The notes beneath the pieces were generated by a model. That model worked only from the letters and a program-made list of their open reading frames with translations, did no database searches and was not told the origin of the DNA. From Papaver somniferum (Eukaryota; Streptophyta; Magnoliopsida; Ranunculales; Papaveraceae): DNA of 64,000 nucleotides. How positions within the stretch are numbered: position 1 is the first letter of the stretch; each line of letters starts with the position of its first letter. The position numbers and the translations under genes are program-made. Shown piece by piece: positions 59,109 through 64,000 of this stretch. The stretch lies in the NCBI RefSeq assembly GCF_003573695.1, contig NC_039363.1:164812747-164876746 (forward strand), given 5' to 3'.

Positions 59109-59493
59109 TTATCAGAGAAAGAAGTATAACATCCTTTGTCACTATCCACATAAACACATGAAATAGAACCTGTCAATAGTGCGCAAGTTATAAAGCAAAA
59201 CTTAGGAGAAAAAGAGCACAAACAGAACCTATCATTTTCATATTTCAGAGCACAAACAAAACACATGAAACAGAAACAACTCTAAACTATCATTGTCACA
59301 GAAACAACTCTAATCCACACAAGCTTTAAACCATAGAATCGACACATATAAGCTTCTCTAAACTCTCATTGTCAGTAAGAACTGACTGATAAATAGTAGG
59401 AATTTCAATACTATCTATGGAGGAAGTTAGTCCTTGAGATGAATACAACACTACAGACCACCCTTTTTTAGAAATATCATTTGAGTAGAACAC

Positions 59494-62400
59494 TTATGTC
59501 GCTTCAGATGCAAGAATAAACGGCTCATCCAGAGCTCCATCAATGCTTTTCATCTTAGAAAAGTTAACCTTTATCAACTTTGAATTTGGATCAACCTTGC
59601 ACCCATTAGTCTTGTCTTCAACCTTCACCCAATCACAATAAAAAACTGTTTCTTCAAATTCCATATAATTCAACTTGATAATCTTCCTAATGACTCCATA
59701 ATAGGTCATTTATTTTTCCTGGTAATCTGTGTCTGTGGAATTCTCTCTATAGCTTGTAATAGCTCTCATTGACACACCGTTGTTTTGTGATAAAACACCC
59801 CCCTCGTAATCTTATGCACAGAAAGTAAATCCATTGACTTGGTATCTTTTATACGACTGCGCCTTGAAGAGAGGTCCATGCACTAGTCGCCAAAGTACTG
59901 AATTCGCTTCACTAGCTTTTAACAACTGCAAGAGAACATGTGTGAGATTAAGATAAGTAAAAAACCCAGTAGACACAAAATAGTAGTAAACTTTCATACT
60001 AGGCGACCATTGCACAACCAAGGTACAAGATTTAAGTTAGTATGTTACCTCTTCTCGTAACCACAAAAGAAAATTTGAGGTATTATTGGACGAACAGTTT
60101 CTCTGAGTATTAGAGCTCGCGCAGTTAACATAGGAATCATACTTCCTACAATCAAACAATAACTTAAAAAATTATATCGATATACATAATACCAGTTCAA
60201 AATCTCAAAGGTGTAAAACTAAAAATTTGTACCTTTGCCACTCATCTAACCTATCGTACTTAGAGAGAAGCCATTTGCGAGCTTGTTCAAACTGCACTTG
60301 ATTTAGAGTAATATCCCTATATTTACTTAAAGGCATCTCATCGGTAAACTCATTGTCATCATCAAAAAATGCTATTCGAGTATGCCTATGAGTACCCTCA
60401 CCATCCTTTGACAGACCCTCCATACCATATAAGCTGGCTTCTCGCAGCGTATACCCTTTTGAAATGCACCCATCAATGTACCTTTTGTTGCGCACCAACC
60501 CTTTGAAACCTTTCATTAACCTACAAAGTTAATGACATTAAACAACAAAGTCAGTTACATAAGACAAAACTCAATTTATAGACATTGAAGGACAACAAAT
60601 TCAGTTGACATCACTCAAGTTATAAACAATATTAAACAATGAAGTTAGTTGTGGTGATTACCTCTCAGAGGGATACATCCACCTGAATCTCACCGGACCG
60701 GAGATTAAAGCTTCATCTGCAAGATGTATCATCAGGTGAATACTGATAACAAAGAACGATGGAGGAAAATGTTTCTCCAGAACACACATTTCTTTTACGA
60801 GGCTGGCTTTTGCTTTTAACAGATGTTCCCGGTTGATAACCTTCGCGCACACAATGTTAAAAAAGATGCTGATCCTGAGAAGAGAAACGCGTAGCTCTTT
60901 AGGTAGTGATGTTGCTGTATAAACCAGCAGCGGAAGCAGATGCTGCATTACGACATGATAATCATGATACTTGAAGTTCCTTAGCTCCAGAGGATTAACA
61001 CTGACACAGTTTCGAAGATTTGAAGAGAAACCGGACGGCACCTTTAGATTCTTCAAAACTGTACAAAAGTCAATTTTTTCCTTCTTCGTCATCTCAAATG
61101 TTCCTCTTTCCATTATTGTTTTACCAGTCTCAGCATCCTCTTTTAACCACAACTTCTTTCTTATCCCCATATCTTGACGTGCAGCGGGACTATCCTTTGA
61201 CTTGCCATTTCCCATCATAGTATTCATAAGATGCTCCATTATATTCTTCTCCGTGTGCATGCCATAGCGAATTGCATTTGAGCCCCAGTTAGGCAAGTCA
61301 TAGAGAATAGATCTTCGTGTAAACAAATAATATTGGTCATTAACCTCATCTTCTACATTGGCATCACCTTATGTTTCCGCTTCATGATAATCTTTCCTTT
61401 TGCGTTTCAAACTTGCTAGGAGGTTGTTTTCCCTTACCCTTCTTGGATCTGATTTTCCCTAAAATCTCTTGTATCTGCTGTCCTGTTAGTGGCCATGGAG
61501 TTGTACCATGCTCTACCCCTCCATCGAAATTTGTCCTATCATCACGATACTTATGTTTCGCTGGTATCCATCTTTGATGTCCCCTATAGCAGATCTTCTT
61601 AATAAATGGGAGATAATCAGCAACAATGCCTTAACCACAAGTAGGACAGGAAAAATATACATGAGTTACACAACCAGATAAAGTACCTAACGCCGGAAAT
61701 TGTGAATTTCCCACAACAACTGTGCGCTCATCAAGAATTCAGTATTGATTAAGGCGTCAAATGCTATAACACCATACCATAACTCCTTCAACTGATCCAC
61801 CAATATTTCTAAATAAATATCAAAGTTTTTACCGGGAGATTTAGGGCCAGGTATCAACAATGTCAACAGGGAGAATTCCCGCTTCATACACAATGAAGGA
61901 GCTAAATTATAAATACATAAAATCACTGGACAATAACTGTGTGCAAGACCGAAACACCCATTCGAATTGAAACCATCAGTTGATATCCCAAGTGTAACAT
62001 TCCTTGGTTCCTTTGCAAACTCAGGCGAAAAACTATCTGCACATCGCCAAGCTGAAGAATCGACGGGATGCCGCATGACATTTATATCTGACTTTGCTCT
62101 AGAATTCCAAGTCATTGCCTCCACGATCCATGGTTCACTATAAAACATTTTCAGCCTTGTAACCAATGAAAAATGTCTTACCGTTTTCTGAGCAATAGTA
62201 GTAAGCTTCCTATCATCATTAAAAACCTTCTTATACTAGATTCTTGACAAACATGATACTTCACCAATGATGCACGATCCTTACAATACAAAACAAAGTC
62301 ATTTACGCAGGAATCATATGTTATATAATCCATTCCTAGTTCTTGGATCATCTTTTTCACTTCTGGGTACTTAGATGGCAACGTGTTTTGTTTAGGAAGC

Positions 62401-62991
62401 AACTTCTTCATCAACTCTAAGAGTGCAGTCGTACCATTATCAGAAAACCCATACTGTGTCTTGATGTGATTAAATTTGATAGAAGCATACAATGGTGTCA
62501 TTCCTTTAAGACATGAAGGATATAACGGTTCTTTGCACGGTCATAAACAAATTTCATTTTCTTCCTTTTCCTAGTTCCAGCATCATTATAAATCCCACCA
62601 TCTATTCCAATATTATCATCTACTCATATAACAGCACCAACATCCTCAGCAACATCTCCTAAATTATCACCCACGCCTATAGCAGGATCAACAGCAACAT
62701 CTCCTACATTTTCTACATTCTTAGCTAAATTTCCATTACTAGAATTATCCTCATGTAACTATGATTCTACCTCTAAATTTTCCCCATGAAAACACCATGG
62801 CGTATACGTAAATTGAATACCATACTTAAGCAAATGTAATAAAATGTTACTAAGTGGCTCCAATCCTTTACCATTCTTACATCTAACACAAGGGCATGAG
62901 TATAAGGTGTTTCACCACCATTTTTATGAACAAATTCTATAAATGACCTGACACCTTCTATGTACTGAGCAGATTTACGGGAACATTTCAT
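59494..62991 (-). pseudogene. TNP2-type CACTA transposase gene, disrupted
   Basis: Pieces on the minus strand give the standard order. 62991-62773: transposase-associated domain (YIEGVRSFIEFV, then, after a one-base shift, CPCVRCKNGKGLEPL and CFHGE). 62501-62178 and 62166-61687: TNP2 core (LGMDYITYDSCVNDFVLYCK, ISTDGFNSNG, LIPGPKSPGKNFDIYL, DQLKELW). 61577-61360: conserved linker (LTGQQIQEIL). 61326-60658: DUF4218 (PPSFFVISIHLMIHL, GPVRFRWMYPSER). 60516-60205 and 60021-59812: connecting region (RWLLSKYDRL-like; ANSVLWRLVHGP). 59709-59494: DUF4216 (MTYYGVIRKIIKLNY, VFYCDWVKV). The protein cuts and moves CACTA elements in the nucleus. Several frame changes, including one inside the Cys-rich motif near 62905, indicate decay. 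Some gaps may be introns. Confidence 0.8.
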
Positions 62992-64000
62992 CTAGCCCTT
63001 ATCAACCATAGATGACATATCCTAAAGATTGACGGTATCTATGTTAAATGAAAATTCTGACCATATATGTACTCAACATCAATACAAAACAAGCAGCATT
63101 TTAGATCAATGAAATGAGTACAACAAAAAATAGAGCTAGGTCATGAAGTTATCGCGATTTCTTTTCACTCAGAACTTCAAAGCTACATGTTAGAATTCAA
63201 GTGTATAAACTCCGACAGTTTCCATTCCATGAAGTTGATATTCCCACTTGAAGTCTAACCTGTAGCTATGAACTGAATCACAATAACCTGCTAACCAATT
63301 CTATTTTGACATATCCGCTTCATCCATTTCTTGTTCTCATCCTATGATATATTACTCTTAAAAATAAACTTTACAAGATCAAACATAGTACTTTAAAGGA
63401 TCATACAAAGTACTTAAAAAACTTCCTAAGTTCAGTTCATACAATAGAAATTAAACCCTAAACTGAAAATATATCAAAACCCCTAAAACAGCTTAACATA
63501 AAACAATAATTTAAACTTATACCTTTCTATGTTCCTCAGTTCTTCAGAGTTCTTTCTTCAAAGTAATTCACCTCTTCAACCTTGGCAAACTCTAAAATGG
63601 AAAAAATAAAATCGTGTTAGCTTCACATATGAAACCTTTAAATCGAAAGAGAAAGAAGAAATCGAAAAACTGAAATCGGAAACAACATATTTCAGATGAA
63701 ACCCTAAAATCGATAGACTAAAATGAGAAAAAGAAAATAAAAAAACTTATGAAGCCAATATCAAACTTGTATAGGACCATGAGAACTTAATGCAGTTCAG
63801 GCCCAAATGTATATTACCTCAATAAGTTTGTTACTTACACATTATAATATAGATGACAAGCATAAATCTCACTTGCACAACTTACAAAAAACACCCAAAA
63901 ACCAAAACAACACAGTCTTTCGGTTTACAAATTTCTTTATTGTCATTAAGTTCTTGAAATTGAATAAACATTACATAGTTACTTAATATTCAGTTTCTTT
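62992..64000. other. 5' region of the CACTA genes
   Basis: A/T-rich, no further gene recognised. It would contain the promoter and leader of the TNP2 gene. CCCTAAA-type bases near 63455 and 63700 and several A-rich tracts are present. The sub-terminal repeats of the 5' end are not yet reached. Confidence 0.5.

Larger units (their letters stand above)
55030..64000 (-). mobile_element. CACTA (En/Spm-type) transposon, one end in window
   Basis: The terminus CACTACACCATTTTAAGG starts at 55030 after GAT (candidate 3-bp target duplication) and interrupts a known repeat. It is followed by sub-terminal repeats and by minus-strand genes for TNP2-type and Transposase_24-type proteins, the usual CACTA gene pair. 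As the genes read leftwards, this is the 3' end; the 5' end is past 64000, so the element exceeds 9 kb. Genes are frame-disrupted, so this copy looks inactive. Confidence 0.85.

Noticed and set aside
1..64000. tRNA, rRNA or other structured RNA genes
   Set aside because: No cloverleaf with A and B box promoter pattern or ribosomal sequence was recognised; a covariance-model scan would be needed to exclude them.

Overview
This window reads as nuclear DNA of a flowering plant, probably a dicot. It is almost entirely transposable-element sequence: plant Ty3/gypsy LTR retrotransposons with plant-type primer-binding sites, Mutator-like, CACTA and PIF/Harbinger DNA transposons, a plant mobile domain gene, and GT-AG introns. 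I recognise no intact host housekeeping gene and no tRNA, rRNA or CRISPR array. Species assignment from sequence alone would be a guess.

Layout. 1-4571: the 3' part of an Athila-like LTR retrotransposon that begins left of the window; its only ORF joins the end of gag to an unknown acidic protein. 4600-7078: a decayed Mutator-like (MULE) transposase gene with SWIM finger, AT-hook motifs and a C-terminal OTU protease-like domain. 7200-9670: an array of short GTCGGCA/TGCCGAC palindromes around a small two-exon minus-strand gene. 10150-16660: mostly unassigned DNA with an old copy of a dispersed LTR-like repeat. 16661-18503: a small non-autonomous MULE with terminal inverted repeats and a 9-bp target duplication; it carries the first coding exon of an F-box gene.

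19523-50625 is dominated by one LTR family with long LTRs (about 2.4-3.9 kb) built largely of tandem repeats. It appears as a solo LTR (19523-34706, minus), a second solo LTR (35360-38164, plus) and a full-length non-autonomous element (39534-50625, minus), each with a 5-bp target duplication. The full-length copy has no gag-pol; it carries a broken, intron-containing plant mobile domain gene antisense to its LTRs. The first solo LTR was later invaded by a PIF/Harbinger-type MITE (19721-20711, TTA duplication) and by a complete 11.8-kb Athila-type element (22590-34391, ATACC duplication) with recognisable gag, protease, reverse transcriptase, RNase H and integrase but several frameshifts.

50631-50891 is a zinc-knuckle coding remnant immediately beside the plant mobile domain element. 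51100-53640 and 53776-55029 are two copies of the dispersed LTR-like repeat; the second is cut by a CACTA (En/Spm) transposon running from 55030 past the window end. Its minus-strand genes encode a TNP2-type transposase (transposase-associated, TNP2, DUF4218 and DUF4216 regions in order) and a Transposase_24-type protein, both with disrupted frames.

The window can be read as a series of insertions datable relative to one another by nesting. The most unusual points are the LTR family whose LTRs hold expanding satellite arrays together with an antisense plant mobile domain gene, the F-box capture, the MULE-OTU gene, a duplicated polypurine-tract-like motif in the Athila elements, and the GTCGGCA palindrome array.
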